The notes: a model not told the origin generated them from the sequence alone. A DNA stretch of 46,070 bases from Acetobacteraceae bacterium (GCA_027451405.1 DAIDJM010000032.1:1-46070), one strand, 5' to 3'. Shown: positions 38,662-46,070, counted from the first letter of the stretch. A program made the numbers and translations.

Positions 38662-38693
38662 TTGACAATTATCCGTGTCAGGTTAGCCTGACA
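38662..38693 (+). promoter_or_regulatory. puc promoter with PpsR/CrtJ-type operator
   Basis: ttgaca at 38662 is a consensus -35. About 16 bp on lies a weak -10 (tagcct). The palindrome tgtcaggttagcctgaca at 38676-38693 is an exact TGT-N12-ACA with 7 bp symmetric arms, the PpsR/CrtJ site that represses photosynthesis genes under oxygen. It overlaps the core promoter, about 170 bp before pucB. Confidence 0.75.
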
Positions 38694-38864
38694 GTGTTCG
38701 GGTTCCGGATGCCTCGGCGGTCGCCCGCCCGCCAGGCGTCCGGAGCCCGGATCGAAGTGGTGTGCCCCCATTTCGGACGGAAGCTCGCGCCGGTGGCCAC
38801 TGGCGTAACGCAGACTTCGTGCAGTCCCAGCACGACATCGCTCGTCCCATATGGGGGTAAGACA

Positions 38865-39020
38865 ATGGATGAAGATCCGAATCGGGTTTGGCCCACTGGC
38901 CTGACGATCCGGGAGTCGGAGGAACTCCACAAGCACGTCATCGACGGCGCGCGCGTGTTTTTCGCTCTGACACTGGTGGCGCATTTCCTGGCGTACGTCG
39001 GTACGCCGTGGCTGCGTTGA
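38865..39020 (+). CDS. pucB: Light-harvesting complex 2 beta subunit
   Basis: 51-residue antenna polypeptide with one membrane helix. The segment [20 protein letters not shown] leads into [19 protein letters not shown]. His40 is the ligand of the B850 bacteriochlorophyll and His22 or His24 is near the B800/membrane interface. The C-terminal GTPWLR is typical of beta chains. A ribosome-binding site (GGGGGTAAG) precedes the ATG at 38865. It is followed 14 bp later by pucA, the usual order, so the alpha and beta chains are made in one transcript. Confidence 0.95.
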   Translation: MDEDPNRVWPTGLTIRESEELHKHVIDGARVFFALTLVAHFLAYVGTPWLR

Positions 39021-39034
39021 GGAGGGCCTAGCTC

Positions 39035-39397
39035 ATGAACCAAGGCAGAATCTGGTGTGTGGTCAACCCGACCGTCGGGTTGCCGCTCTTCCTCGGCAGC
39101 GTTGCCGCCATTTCCTTCATCGTGCACGGCGAAGTGCTCAGCCACACCACGTGGTTTTCGGGTTACTGGCAGGGCAGCGCCAAGGCGAAGATGGCGGAGT
39201 CGCTCAACAACACCAACACCGGCCTCGCGTCGGCCACCGCGACGTCACCCGCCTTCGCGGTGAACGTCGCGCCAGTGCAGAATGACGGCAAGACCACGAC
39301 CGCTTTCATGGTGACCGTCACCCCGAATGGCGGCACGCCTCAGGTCGCGACCGTCGATACGTCGGCACCGCCGGGCAAGCTCGCGCTCGCCAGGTGA
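39035..39397 (+). CDS. pucA: Light-harvesting complex 2 alpha subunit with long C-terminal extension
   Basis: The first ~50 residues are a normal LH2 alpha chain: [20 protein letters not shown], then [20 protein letters not shown], with His31 as the B850 ligand. Tyr44 and Trp45 (FSGYWQG) occur as in B800-850 complexes rather than the Phe/Leu of B800-820. The protein then continues for about 70 residues of Ala/Thr/Ser/Pro-rich sequence without a second helix. Most alpha chains are 50-60 residues. GGAGG precedes the ATG at 39035. Confidence 0.93.
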   Translation: MNQGRIWCVVNPTVGLPLFLGSVAAISFIVHGEVLSHTTWFSGYWQGSAKAKMAESLNNTNTGLASATATSPAFAVNVAPVQNDGKTTTAFMVTVTPNGGTPQVATVDTSAPPGKLALAR

Positions 39398-39420
39398 CGC
39401 CGCGGCTAGCCTGAACCGAT

Positions 39421-39447
39421 CGCACCTGCCCGCCCGCGGCGGGTGCG
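39421..39447 (+). terminator. Hairpin between pucA and pucC
   Basis: cgcacc...ggtgcg, with an inner cgcc/ggcg stem, forms a GC-rich stem-loop 24 bp after the pucA stop. No U-tract follows, so it may protect the pucBA message and reduce read-through into pucC, as such hairpins do in other puc operons. Confidence 0.45.
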
Positions 39448-39493
39448 TTCATCCCCACCGTTCCATTCCGTTTCACAAGCGACACCGCTTGCC

Positions 39494-40924
39494 ATGAATG
39501 CACTCAGCCGGCGACTGATGCGATCCTGGGCCGAAATGGGGACCCGCTTCCTCCCCTTCGCCGACGCGGCCACGCCCGACCTGCCGCTGCCCCGCCTGTT
39601 GCGGCTCTCGCTGTTCCAGGTCTCGGTGGGCATGGCGCTCGTGCTGCTGATCGGCACGCTCAACCGAGTGATGATGGTCGAGCTCGGCGTTCCGGCCTCG
39701 CTGGTCGGCATCATGATTTCGGTGCCGCTCGTGTTCGCGCCGTTCCGCGCGCTGATCGGCTTCCGCTCCGACAATCATCGCTCCGAGCTCGGCTGGAAGC
39801 GCGTCCCCTTCATCTACAAAGGCACGATGCTGCAATTCGGCGGGCTCGCCACCATGCCCTTCGCGCTGCTCGTGCTCTCGGGCTGGAACCATGCCGCCGA
39901 GGCGCCGAAATGGATCGGCTATGCCGGCGCGGGACTCGCCTTCCTGCTCACCGGCGCCGGGCTGCACACGGTGCAGACGGTGGGCCTGGCACTCGCGACC
40001 GATCTCGCGCCAAAGGAGAGCCGGCCGAAAGTGGTCGGGCTCATGTATGTTTCGCTGCTGCTCGGCATGATGGCGAGCGCGCTGATTTTCGGCGTGGTCC
40101 TGACGCCTTTCACGCCCGGCCGGCTGATCCAGGTGATCCAGGGAGCGGCGCTCGCGACCATCATCCTCAATGGAGTGGCCGTCTGGAAACAGGAGCCGCG
40201 CCGGCGCGGCCAGATGCGCAGCGGCACCGCCGCTCAGCCGAGCTTTTCCGTCGCCTGGGCCAGCTTCACGAACGGCGGGCTCGTCGTCCGCCGCCTGATC
40301 GCCGTTGGGCTCGGCACCATGGGTTTCAGCATGGAAGACGTGCTGCTCGAACCTTATGGCGGACAGATCCTGCACCTACCGGTGGGCGAGACTACGAAAC
40401 TGACCGCCACGCTGGCGATCGGCGGCCTGCTCGGGTTCGGCTGGGCTTCCCGCGTGCTCTCGCGCGGCGCCGATCCGTTCCGGATGGCGGCCTGGGGCGC
40501 GCTGCTCGGCCTGCCCGCCTTCGCAGCGGTCATTTCGGCGGCGCCGCTCAATTCGCTGGCGCTGTTCGCGGGCGGCACGGCTCTGATCGGCTTCGGTGCC
40601 GGTTTGTTTGGTCACGGCACGCTCACCGCCACGATGAATCTCGCACCCCGGCACCAGGAAGGCCTCGCGGTCGGCGCTTGGGGCGCCGTGCAGGCGTCCG
40701 CTGCCGGGCTCGCGATCGCCGCCGGGGGCATCATCCGAGACCTCGTCGCCAGCCATTCCACCCCCGACCTTGCGGGCGCCACGCTCGGCTACCACACGGT
40801 CTATGCGATCGAACTCGTCCTGCTTTGCACAACGTTGGTGACAATGGTGCCGCTGATGCGCCATGGCACCAGGCACGGGCAGGCTGGAGCGGCGCAGCTG
40901 TTACGCCGGCAACCCTGTCCCTAA
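39494..40924 (+). CDS. pucC: PucC-type LH assembly protein (BCD family MFS)
   Basis: Polytopic inner-membrane protein needed for assembly or bacteriochlorophyll delivery to LH2. The 476-residue product begins MNALSRRLMRSWAEMGTRFL, typical of PucC. It has 12 predicted helices, with LNRVMMVELGVPASLVG and FRALIGFRSDNHRSELGWKR. RVPFIYKGTMLQFGG, SMEDVLLEPYGGQIL and GLFGHGTLTATMNLA are also characteristic. The ATG at 39494 is preferred over the frame start at 39443. A repeat-protein gene follows 19 bp later, suggesting the transcript continues. Confidence 0.94.
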   Translation: MNALSRRLMRSWAEMGTRFLPFADAATPDLPLPRLLRLSLFQVSVGMALVLLIGTLNRVMMVELGVPASLVGIMISVPLVFAPFRALIGFRSDNHRSELGWKRVPFIYKGTMLQFGGLATMPFALLVLSGWNHAAEAPKWIGYAGAGLAFLLTGAGLHTVQTVGLALATDLAPKESRPKVVGLMYVSLLLGMMASALIFGVVLTPFTPGRLIQVIQGAALATIILNGVAVWKQEPRRRGQMRSGTAAQPSFSVAWASFTNGGLVVRRLIAVGLGTMGFSMEDVLLEPYGGQILHLPVGETTKLTATLAIGGLLGFGWASRVLSRGADPFRMAAWGALLGLPAFAAVISAAPLNSLALFAGGTALIGFGAGLFGHGTLTATMNLAPRHQEGLAVGAWGAVQASAAGLAIAAGGIIRDLVASHSTPDLAGATLGYHTVYAIELVLLCTTLVTMVPLMRHGTRHGQAGAAQLLRRQPCP

Positions 40925-40943
40925 GGTCGCACACGGAGGCGCC

Positions 40944-41696
40944 ATGAGCACGAACATCACGCGGCTTTTCAAGAACCGCAAACAGGCCAATGAAGCGGCC
41001 GCGGAGCTGAAACGCCAGGGCTTCGGCGAGCGCAGCATCGCCGTGGTCGCGGGCCGGGATCCCAATGCCGCCGAAGGCACCCCCGAGCCGAGCGAGGCGA
41101 GCGTTGCCGCCGCGCTCGAGGAGGCCGGGCTGTCGGCGAAGAGCGCGCAAGCTCATGCCGAGCGTGTGCTGAAGGGCGCGGTCGCGGTGACGGTTCGCGC
41201 GCCGTTCGGCACCGCCGCTGCCGCGCAGGCCGCTTTCGCCAAATATAACGGGGTCGATCTCGGCATCTCGGACGTCGCCGCCGCGAGCAAGACCAACGTC
41301 TCGACCCCCTTCTCCTCGGGGTTCGGCTGGCCGGTGCTCTCGCATCATCCGGCGCCATTCTCGGCCCTGCTGAACTGGCCCCTGCTCAGCGAGGAGCGCA
41401 CGCCAAAGGCCAAGCTGCTGGACGACCCCACCCCCTTCTCGAACCGTATGGGGTGGAGCGTGCTCTCCGAGGATGCAGCGCCTTTCTCGAAGCGCTGGGG
41501 ATGGCGCTTGCTCTGCGACCGCGCAACCCCGCTCTCCGACAGGTTTGACTGGAAAGTGCTGTCGGACGATGCGACGCCGCTCTCCAACCGCTTCGGCTGG
41601 GAAGTGCTGTCAAACAAGCCGCCGAAAGCGCAATTGTCGCCGGACGCCACGCCGTTCTCGAAATCACTCGGAATGCGCGTCCTGTCGGACGAGTAG
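40944..41696 (+). CDS. Repeat protein 1: stress-type N-domain plus seven PFSxxxGWxVLS repeats
   Basis: 250 residues, no signal peptide or membrane helix, so cytosolic or peripheral. Residues 1-115 form a compact domain (ITRLFKNRKQANEAAAELKR, VTVRAPFGTAAAAQAAF) that recalls the general stress protein 17M/YflT type, by pattern only. Then seven repeats start at Pro122, 138, 164, 180, 196, 212 and 237, each like TPLSNRFGWEVLS, with longer linkers after repeats 2 and 6. GGAGGCGCC precedes the ATG at 40944, 19 bp after pucC. The function is unknown. The repeat is Trp-rich and amphipathic, which could suit binding to the antenna or membrane. Confidence 0.8.
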   Translation: MSTNITRLFKNRKQANEAAAELKRQGFGERSIAVVAGRDPNAAEGTPEPSEASVAAALEEAGLSAKSAQAHAERVLKGAVAVTVRAPFGTAAAAQAAFAKYNGVDLGISDVAAASKTNVSTPFSSGFGWPVLSHHPAPFSALLNWPLLSEERTPKAKLLDDPTPFSNRMGWSVLSEDAAPFSKRWGWRLLCDRATPLSDRFDWKVLSDDATPLSNRFGWEVLSNKPPKAQLSPDATPFSKSLGMRVLSDE

Positions 41697-41780
41697 GGCG
41701 GATCGCGTCGATCCGGGAGGGCTTCGACTATCGTGGCCGGCGGCTCGAGCCGTCCGTGCCCAGGAGGGAAGGTTTTCGCC

Positions 41781-43085
41781 ATGACCTCGATCATCGCCCG
41801 GCTCTACGCCAGCCCCGATCAGGCACGGAGCGCCGTTGCCGATCTGCGGCGTTATGCCGAGTTCACGAGCGAGCCCGTGACGGTCACGGGCCCGGCCTCG
41901 GCGGCCGGAGAAGCGGTGGCGGCTGCGCTCGCCGGCACCGGACTGTCTCGCGGCGAGGCGCAGCGGACCGTTGCGGCAGCCGGGGCGGGCGCTACGCTCG
42001 TCACGTTGCGTGCGCCTCTAGGCACGGCCGCCCGGGCCATCCGGGTATTGGACCGGCACGACCCATTGTCCGTGGGTGCCGGCCCGATCTACGCCGAACA
42101 GGACGACCCGGCGCCATTCTCGAAAGCCCTCGGGTTGCCGGTCCTCACTCGGACCGGCGCGCCGGTTTTCGGGGGGCTCTCTCGCCGCCAGACTTCCGGC
42201 ACAAGGCTGCTCACGCGTGCGCCCCGGGCCAAGCTCATGCGCAGCGCGGCCCCGCTTTCCCGGGCGCTCGGGATGACGCTGCTCAGCCGCGGCGCCGCAC
42301 CCTTCTCCCGACTTTTGAACTGGCACACGCTGTCGGCCGAGCAGAACCCCAGGATCCGGCTCTGGGACAGCACCCCGCGCCACGCCCGCGCCGAACCCAC
42401 CCGCAGCCTGGTCACTCGTCTCTATAAGAGCCACGCGGTGGCCATGGAGACCGTGGCCGCCCTGCAAGCAGCCGGTTTTTCGACGAACGATATGCGCATG
42501 ATCGGCCGCGTGGCGGCGGCCGAAGCCGGAGCCCCCGCGCCGACGACCGCCGGCATGGTTGCGGCGCTGGTCCACGCCGAGGTGCCGCTGGCCCGGGCGA
42601 CCAGCGCGATCGCGGAAGCGGGTCCGGACTCCGCGATCTTAACGTTGCGTGCGCGGTTCGGCCGGGCCGCCGCGGCCGCCCGCGTCATGGATGCGGCCGG
42701 GCCGGTGGCACTCGGGGGACCGCGGACGGTCTGGACTCGGCCCGACGATCCGGGGCCCTTCTCGCGTTTCTTCGGACTGGCCCTGCTCGCGCCACCGGGC
42801 GGCACGCCGTTCTCGGCGTTCTTCGGCCTCAAGGTGCTGGCCCGCCATCAGAATCCGAGCTTGCGGCTGTCGCACAATCCCGCGCCCTTCTCGCGCGCGC
42901 TGAACTGGCGTCCACTTTCGGCCCGGCAGACGGTCTCGGTCCGACTGTCCAACGAGGCCGCCCCTCTGTCGCGCGTTCTGGGCTGGCGTACGCTGTCGGA
43001 AGATCCGAAATCCTACACCGAACTCAAAACCGATCCGACGCCATTGTCGCACGCGCTGGGACTGCCGGTTCTGGCCCGCTACTGA
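41781..43085 (+). CDS. Repeat protein 2: duplicated N-domain and eight PFS/PLS repeats
   Basis: 434 residues. It contains two copies of the same layout: N-domain 1 (residues 1-105, SIIARLYASPDQARSAVADL), repeats at Pro112, 158 and 174, then N-domain 2 (209-318, SLVTRLYKSHAVAMETVAAL). Repeats follow at Pro326, 343, 369, 395 and 421. It looks like an in-frame fusion of two ancestral genes, with one repeat region eroded (about residues 120-155). The ribosome-binding site is GGAGGGAAGG. It follows protein 1 by 84 bp. Function unknown. Confidence 0.8.
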   Translation: MTSIIARLYASPDQARSAVADLRRYAEFTSEPVTVTGPASAAGEAVAAALAGTGLSRGEAQRTVAAAGAGATLVTLRAPLGTAARAIRVLDRHDPLSVGAGPIYAEQDDPAPFSKALGLPVLTRTGAPVFGGLSRRQTSGTRLLTRAPRAKLMRSAAPLSRALGMTLLSRGAAPFSRLLNWHTLSAEQNPRIRLWDSTPRHARAEPTRSLVTRLYKSHAVAMETVAALQAAGFSTNDMRMIGRVAAAEAGAPAPTTAGMVAALVHAEVPLARATSAIAEAGPDSAILTLRARFGRAAAAARVMDAAGPVALGGPRTVWTRPDDPGPFSRFFGLALLAPPGGTPFSAFFGLKVLARHQNPSLRLSHNPAPFSRALNWRPLSARQTVSVRLSNEAAPLSRVLGWRTLSEDPKSYTELKTDPTPLSHALGLPVLARY

Positions 43086-43203
43086 GCCGGAACCTCCCGC
43101 GCCGCTCGCCTCGCCGCCGTGTGAACGAAACCGGACCCCGACTGCGTCTCTTTTGATTTGACGCCGCCTGCGCGGCACCTTGCCAGATCAAAACGGAGAC
43201 GTT

Positions 43204-43962
43204 ATGAGCACGACCATCGCGCGGCTCTATGAGAGCCGCGAAACCGCGACCGAGGCCGCCGAAGAACTCCGCCATTTCGGCTTCAGCGACAGTCGGATTC
43301 ACGTCATCTCGAACGATAATGAGGCCGGCCCCGGCAGCGGCGATGCCGTGCTGGCGCGGCTGCGGAGCGCCGAAATCCCGCGCGCAAACGCCCGGGCCTA
43401 TGCTGAAGGCGTCCGGCAGGGGGGGACCCTCGTGATGGTCCAGGCCCCCTATGGAACAGCGGGCACGGCGAGCACCATCCTCGAGCGTTTCAACCCGACC
43501 CGCACGACCGTTCCGGAGCCGCAAGCGCTGCCCGAACGCGATGTCGCGGCGCCCTTTTCGGCCTGGATGCGCTGGCGTGTTCTGCTGCCGAACAATCCGA
43601 CGCCACTCTCCGACAGGCTCGGTTTGAAAGTACTGTCAGACAAGCAGAATCCGAACATCCCGGTGTTCCGCGAACCCGCCCCGTTTTCACGCCTTTTCGG
43701 GTGGCGTCTGCTGACGGACAATCCCGCGCCGCTGTCCACGCGCATGGGCTGGCGGCTGCTGCTCGATGACCCCACCCCGCTTTCGCGCCGCTATCGCTGG
43801 CCGGTGCTGCGGCGGGACGATCCCACGCCGCTTTCACGCCGGCTCGGCTGGCGCGTCCTGAGCGAGAAGCAAAATCCGAGCATTTCGCTGCTGCATGATC
43901 CTGCGCCGTTCTCCCGGCTTTTCGGATGGCGCGTTCTGTTGAGCGAAAGCAAGCAAGGGTAG
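43204..43962 (+). CDS. Repeat protein 3: paralogue with seven repeats in the same layout as protein 1
   Basis: 252 residues, cytosolic. The N-domain covers residues 1-100 (TTIARLYESRETATEAAEEL, RIHVISND, VMVQAPYGTAGTASTILERF). Seven repeats start at Pro117, 134, 160, 176, 192, 209 and 235, for example APFSRLFGWRLL. Spacing is 17, 26, 16, 16, 17, 26, nearly the same as protein 1 (16, 26, 16, 16, 16, 25). The long linkers read DKQNPNIPVFRE and EKQNPSISLLHD. GGAG precedes the ATG at 43204. It is the last gene of the puc-linked run; an intergenic repeat follows. Confidence 0.8.
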   Translation: MSTTIARLYESRETATEAAEELRHFGFSDSRIHVISNDNEAGPGSGDAVLARLRSAEIPRANARAYAEGVRQGGTLVMVQAPYGTAGTASTILERFNPTRTTVPEPQALPERDVAAPFSAWMRWRVLLPNNPTPLSDRLGLKVLSDKQNPNIPVFREPAPFSRLFGWRLLTDNPAPLSTRMGWRLLLDDPTPLSRRYRWPVLRRDDPTPLSRRLGWRVLSEKQNPSISLLHDPAPFSRLFGWRVLLSESKQG

Positions 43963-43972
43963 TCAACTTCGC

Positions 43973-44120
43973 CGCCAGCGGCCGGGGGTTTTGCCCCTGC
44001 CCGCCGGGGGGGGGGGCGCTGCAGCCCGACTCTTTTCGAGTGGAGCGCGTTTTGGTGGCGCGGTCCTCCGCGGCGGTCCGGGCTCTGCCCGGTCCCCGCC
44101 GGGGCCGAAAGGGCCAGACC
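43973..44120 (+). repeat. Degenerate two-hairpin repeat with an 11-base G run, copy 8
   Basis: Starts as a variant of the element (gccagcggccgggggttttg) 10 bp after the stop of repeat protein 3. It includes a G run at 44006-44016 and ends with a ccgccggggccgaaagggcc stem. Orientation agrees with the gene it follows. Confidence 0.6.
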
Positions 44121-44260
44121 TCGTGACCCTGAATAAGCCGTACTGGCCAAACGACCACTGGTCCGCGCACCGAACGCAAGAAAGGCGGAGCCTCCGCCCG
44201 CCGACGGCATGGTGGTGAGACGATCCAGGCCCATGGGATGCGGCCTTTCAGCGAATGGTC

Positions 44261-45184
44261 CTAATTCTTGGCCTGACTTTTGATGGCATGCAGCAACGGA
44301 TCCATCCGGGCCGGATCGAGTTCCGGGTGGTCGCGGAGGTACGTTGCGGTGTCGAACCATGGCCCGGGGTCGGCCGTGCCGTGCTGGGCCAGGTAGTGCA
44401 GCACCGGATCGGCGCCGGTGCGCGCCAGTTCCGGATGGCTGGCCACATACCAGGAAGGATCGAACAAATCGGACCGCCGGATTGAGGACGCGTCCTCGGC
44501 CAGCCGCACCGCGCGCCGCCGGCGGGCAGAGAGAAAGCCGAAGAGCGATCGCTTCGGTCGCGCCGGCGCCACGATGCGCCGCACCGCCGCATCCACCCAT
44601 TCCCGGAGCGGCGCCCAGGCTTTCGTCTCCGCGCGTGCCTGCTCAAGAGCCTGCCGCAGCGCCGCGAGTTCGGCCTGGGCGGCGGCGAGCTGCGTGCGCA
44701 ACAGGGCGGCTTCGTCGCCGCTGGGCCGCGCCGGTTCGGGGGGCGAGGGATCGGGCGGCGACGGATCCGGGCGTGGCGGAGGCGCGGATTCGACCGGCGC
44801 CAGTCGGTCGGCGAATTCAGCAAGCTCGGTTTCCGCGGCGACGGCGTTGCGATCGGCAAGGAAAGCACCCTGCCCCAGGAAGCCGGCGTCGTATTCCATC
44901 ACCGGCTGAAACCCGCGCTCGGCGAACAACTCGAACCAGGCGGTCACGGCGGCCAGATCGCCAGTGCCATCGCGGGGCACGAAAAGGATCCGGTCCGTGG
45001 ACTCGGTAAGCGCTCCGACCAGCGTCCGCATCGCAGGATCCCCGGCCTGCGCCGGATCGGCGAGCAAGATCGCCAAGTCCTGGCCTGCGGGCGCGTCGGT
45101 CGCCGCGGCGTCGCTGCCGGCCGCGCGCAGCGCCTCGGCAAGCTCGGGCGCGCCCTCGCCGGCAACCGCCACCGAGATAGGCAT
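44261..45184 (-). CDS. Protein with C-terminal LFDPxWY repeats
   Basis: 307 residues. The N-terminal ~125 residues have an alternating alpha/beta look (MPISVAVAGEGAPELAEAL, DRILFVPRDG). A Pro-rich linker (PPPRPDPSPPDPSPPEPA) and a coiled coil (about 157-195) follow. The C-terminus has two copies of a motif (SDLFDPSWYVASHPEL; GPWFDTATYLRDHPEL) that I know from alphaproteobacterial glycosyltransferase-associated proteins. No catalytic domain is recognised. ATG at 45184 is used. It follows the next gene by 57 bp on the same strand. Function unknown. Confidence 0.7.
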   Translation of the reverse strand: MPISVAVAGEGAPELAEALRAAGSDAAATDAPAGQDLAILLADPAQAGDPAMRTLVGALTESTDRILFVPRDGTGDLAAVTAWFELFAERGFQPVMEYDAGFLGQGAFLADRNAVAAETELAEFADRLAPVESAPPPRPDPSPPDPSPPEPARPSGDEAALLRTQLAAAQAELAALRQALEQARAETKAWAPLREWVDAAVRRIVAPARPKRSLFGFLSARRRRAVRLAEDASSIRRSDLFDPSWYVASHPELARTGADPVLHYLAQHGTADPGPWFDTATYLRDHPELDPARMDPLLHAIKSQAKN

Positions 45185-45241
45185 CAAATCGGCAATCAGC
45201 CGCTCCGCGCTTACGGCCCACGGGTTCGCGATGTCAGCCTC

Positions 45242-46021
45242 CTATGCGCCGCTGGACGGGAACGGAAAGGCCGGGTCCCAGGGTGAGACGAGGGCCGGCC
45301 CGAGATCGGCGCGTTCGCGCGAGCGCATCAGCTCGATCACCAGCGCCGTCGCCCCGAGCTCGCCACGGTCGAGCGCGGCGCCGTAGAAAGCCGCTTCGTG
45401 CGCCGCCGGCCAGCGCTCGAGCGCGAAGCGGAACGCCATGTCGACGAAACGCGCGGAGCCCATAGCGGCGAGACTTGCCGCAAACCGTATCGAGTCGGGA
45501 TAGGCCAGGAAGTCGGCGACCTGCCAGGCAGGCTCCTTTTCCAAGAGCGCTTCGACGCGCACGCGGGGGGCAGGCGGAAGCCTCGGCACTGGCAGCCGAA
45601 CGCCAAACCGGACCCCGCTGCCCCGCAGGTGCAGCGTGAACTGGCCTGGCCCCTCCGGCAGCCCGGGCCGCAAGCGCGCGCGGAAGCCGTAGTGCCCATG
45701 GCCCTGCCCGCTCCGGAGCAAATCGGGCCGGAAGAGGCTCGCCCGCGCGACAGCTACGCATTCGCCGCGGCGGCGCAACTCGATCAACGCCGGACCCTGG
45801 GCCGCCGGGTCGCGAGCCCAGCCGACCATATATCCATCCGCATCGAGCCTCTCGGCGGCGGCAGTCGGAGGCGCAGGGACTTTCTTCACGCTGGATCGAG
45901 AAGGCGCGGGCCAGTACACCCGGTGCGGGATGGCCGAGCCGAATCCGCTGCGCGCATGGCGTGACGCACCTGTTATCGTGTTGAGCTGCCCGGGGCCGCT
46001 CCGGCCGCACCATGCGGCCAT
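45242..46021 (-). CDS. Envelope-type protein, possible DUF4214-like C-terminus
   Basis: 259 residues. The middle (MVGWARDPAAQGPALIELRR through ASLFRPDLLRSGQGHGHYGF) resembles a small beta domain often found in Acetobacteraceae exopolysaccharide-related proteins. The C-terminal ~95 residues (FRFALERWPAAHEAAFYGAA, LDRGELGATALVIELMRSRE) resemble DUF4214. The ATG at 46021 overlaps a TGA of the upstream frame (TGATG). A 267-codon frame on the same strand (45234-46037) is a shadow. The first 60 residues are low in homology, so the start may be internal. Confidence 0.55.
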   Translation of the reverse strand: MAAWCGRSGPGQLNTITGASRHARSGFGSAIPHRVYWPAPSRSSVKKVPAPPTAAAERLDADGYMVGWARDPAAQGPALIELRRRGECVAVARASLFRPDLLRSGQGHGHYGFRARLRPGLPEGPGQFTLHLRGSGVRFGVRLPVPRLPPAPRVRVEALLEKEPAWQVADFLAYPDSIRFAASLAAMGSARFVDMAFRFALERWPAAHEAAFYGAALDRGELGATALVIELMRSRERADLGPALVSPWDPAFPFPSSGA

Positions 46022-46070
46022 CACGCCGGTTTCTCAACTCGTGCTGCCACAGTGCCTGCTCGGCTTCGAG

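Noticed and set aside
40944-43962. Repeats as a CRISPR or DNA-level tandem array
   Set aside because: The repeats are conserved as protein, not as DNA, with 16-26 residue period and varied codons.
45234-46037. 267-codon frame overlapping the last gene
   Set aside because: The alternative frame shows the GWARDP and DUF4214-like motifs; this one is compositionally biased with no motifs.

Overview
The window is about 46 kb of very GC-rich bacterial DNA, dense with genes and with long shadow frames on the opposite strand. It looks like a purple, LH2-bearing alphaproteobacterium, most likely an Acetobacteraceae-type phototroph (Rhodopila-like). The reasons are a pucBA-pucC light-harvesting operon behind a TGT-N12-ACA PpsR/CrtJ-type operator, the gene order pyrB-pyrC'-plsY-dprA-topA, an OprB porin, and family resemblance of many products. 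The genus is inference. I see no phage, transposon, plasmid or CRISPR genes.

Layout. 1-5194 (minus): pyrimidine/phospholipid/DNA block (pyrB, a dihydroorotase homologue without its HxH metal motif, plsY, dprA, partial topA), tightly coupled by 4-8 bp overlaps. 5449-11498: secreted prolyl oligopeptidase, flagellar stator genes in the order motB-motA, and an exported S10 carboxypeptidase-like protein. 11670-16696: divergent OprB porin and sugar/H+ symporter (a carbohydrate uptake pair), a glycosyltransferase and a CYP153-like P450. 16817-19804: a reduced SDR-like protein, folB, a regulatory-looking AT-rich gap with one DnaA box, and uvrC. 19850-24342: sulfur block (metC, sseA, nudF; divergent cysH; fdhD). 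24434-27733: divergent katG and oxyR with an OxyR half-site between them. 27866-32628: two acyl-activating enzymes, a FabG-like reductase and a heme-oxygenase-like protein. 32893-35379: metY-metA, whose last codons run antisense through a tRNA-Glu gene. 35432-38621: comEC and an SDR. 38662-43962: the puc operon followed by three paralogous repeat proteins. 44261-46021: two envelope-type proteins of unknown role.

Most interesting: three consecutive genes (40944-43962), lying directly behind pucC on the same strand, encode proteins with an N-terminal domain like that of general stress proteins and then 5-8 copies of a Trp-containing PFSxxxGWxVLS repeat. In two of the three the spacing of the seven repeats is almost identical (short, long, short, short, short, long). 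Position suggests co-expression with LH2, and I do not recognise this architecture.

A second theme is a two-hairpin intergenic element (consensus begins GCCTCCGGCGGGCAGGGGC) present in at least seven recognisable copies. It nearly always starts just after a stop codon and in the same orientation as the gene it follows. In two cases (metC, fdhD) it supplies the C-terminal tail and stop codon of the protein.

Methionine and cysteine supply is unusually well covered: APS reductase, cystathionine beta-lyase and direct sulfhydrylation (MetY/MetA) are all here. Both DNA-uptake genes dprA and comEC are present, though on their own they do not prove competence.
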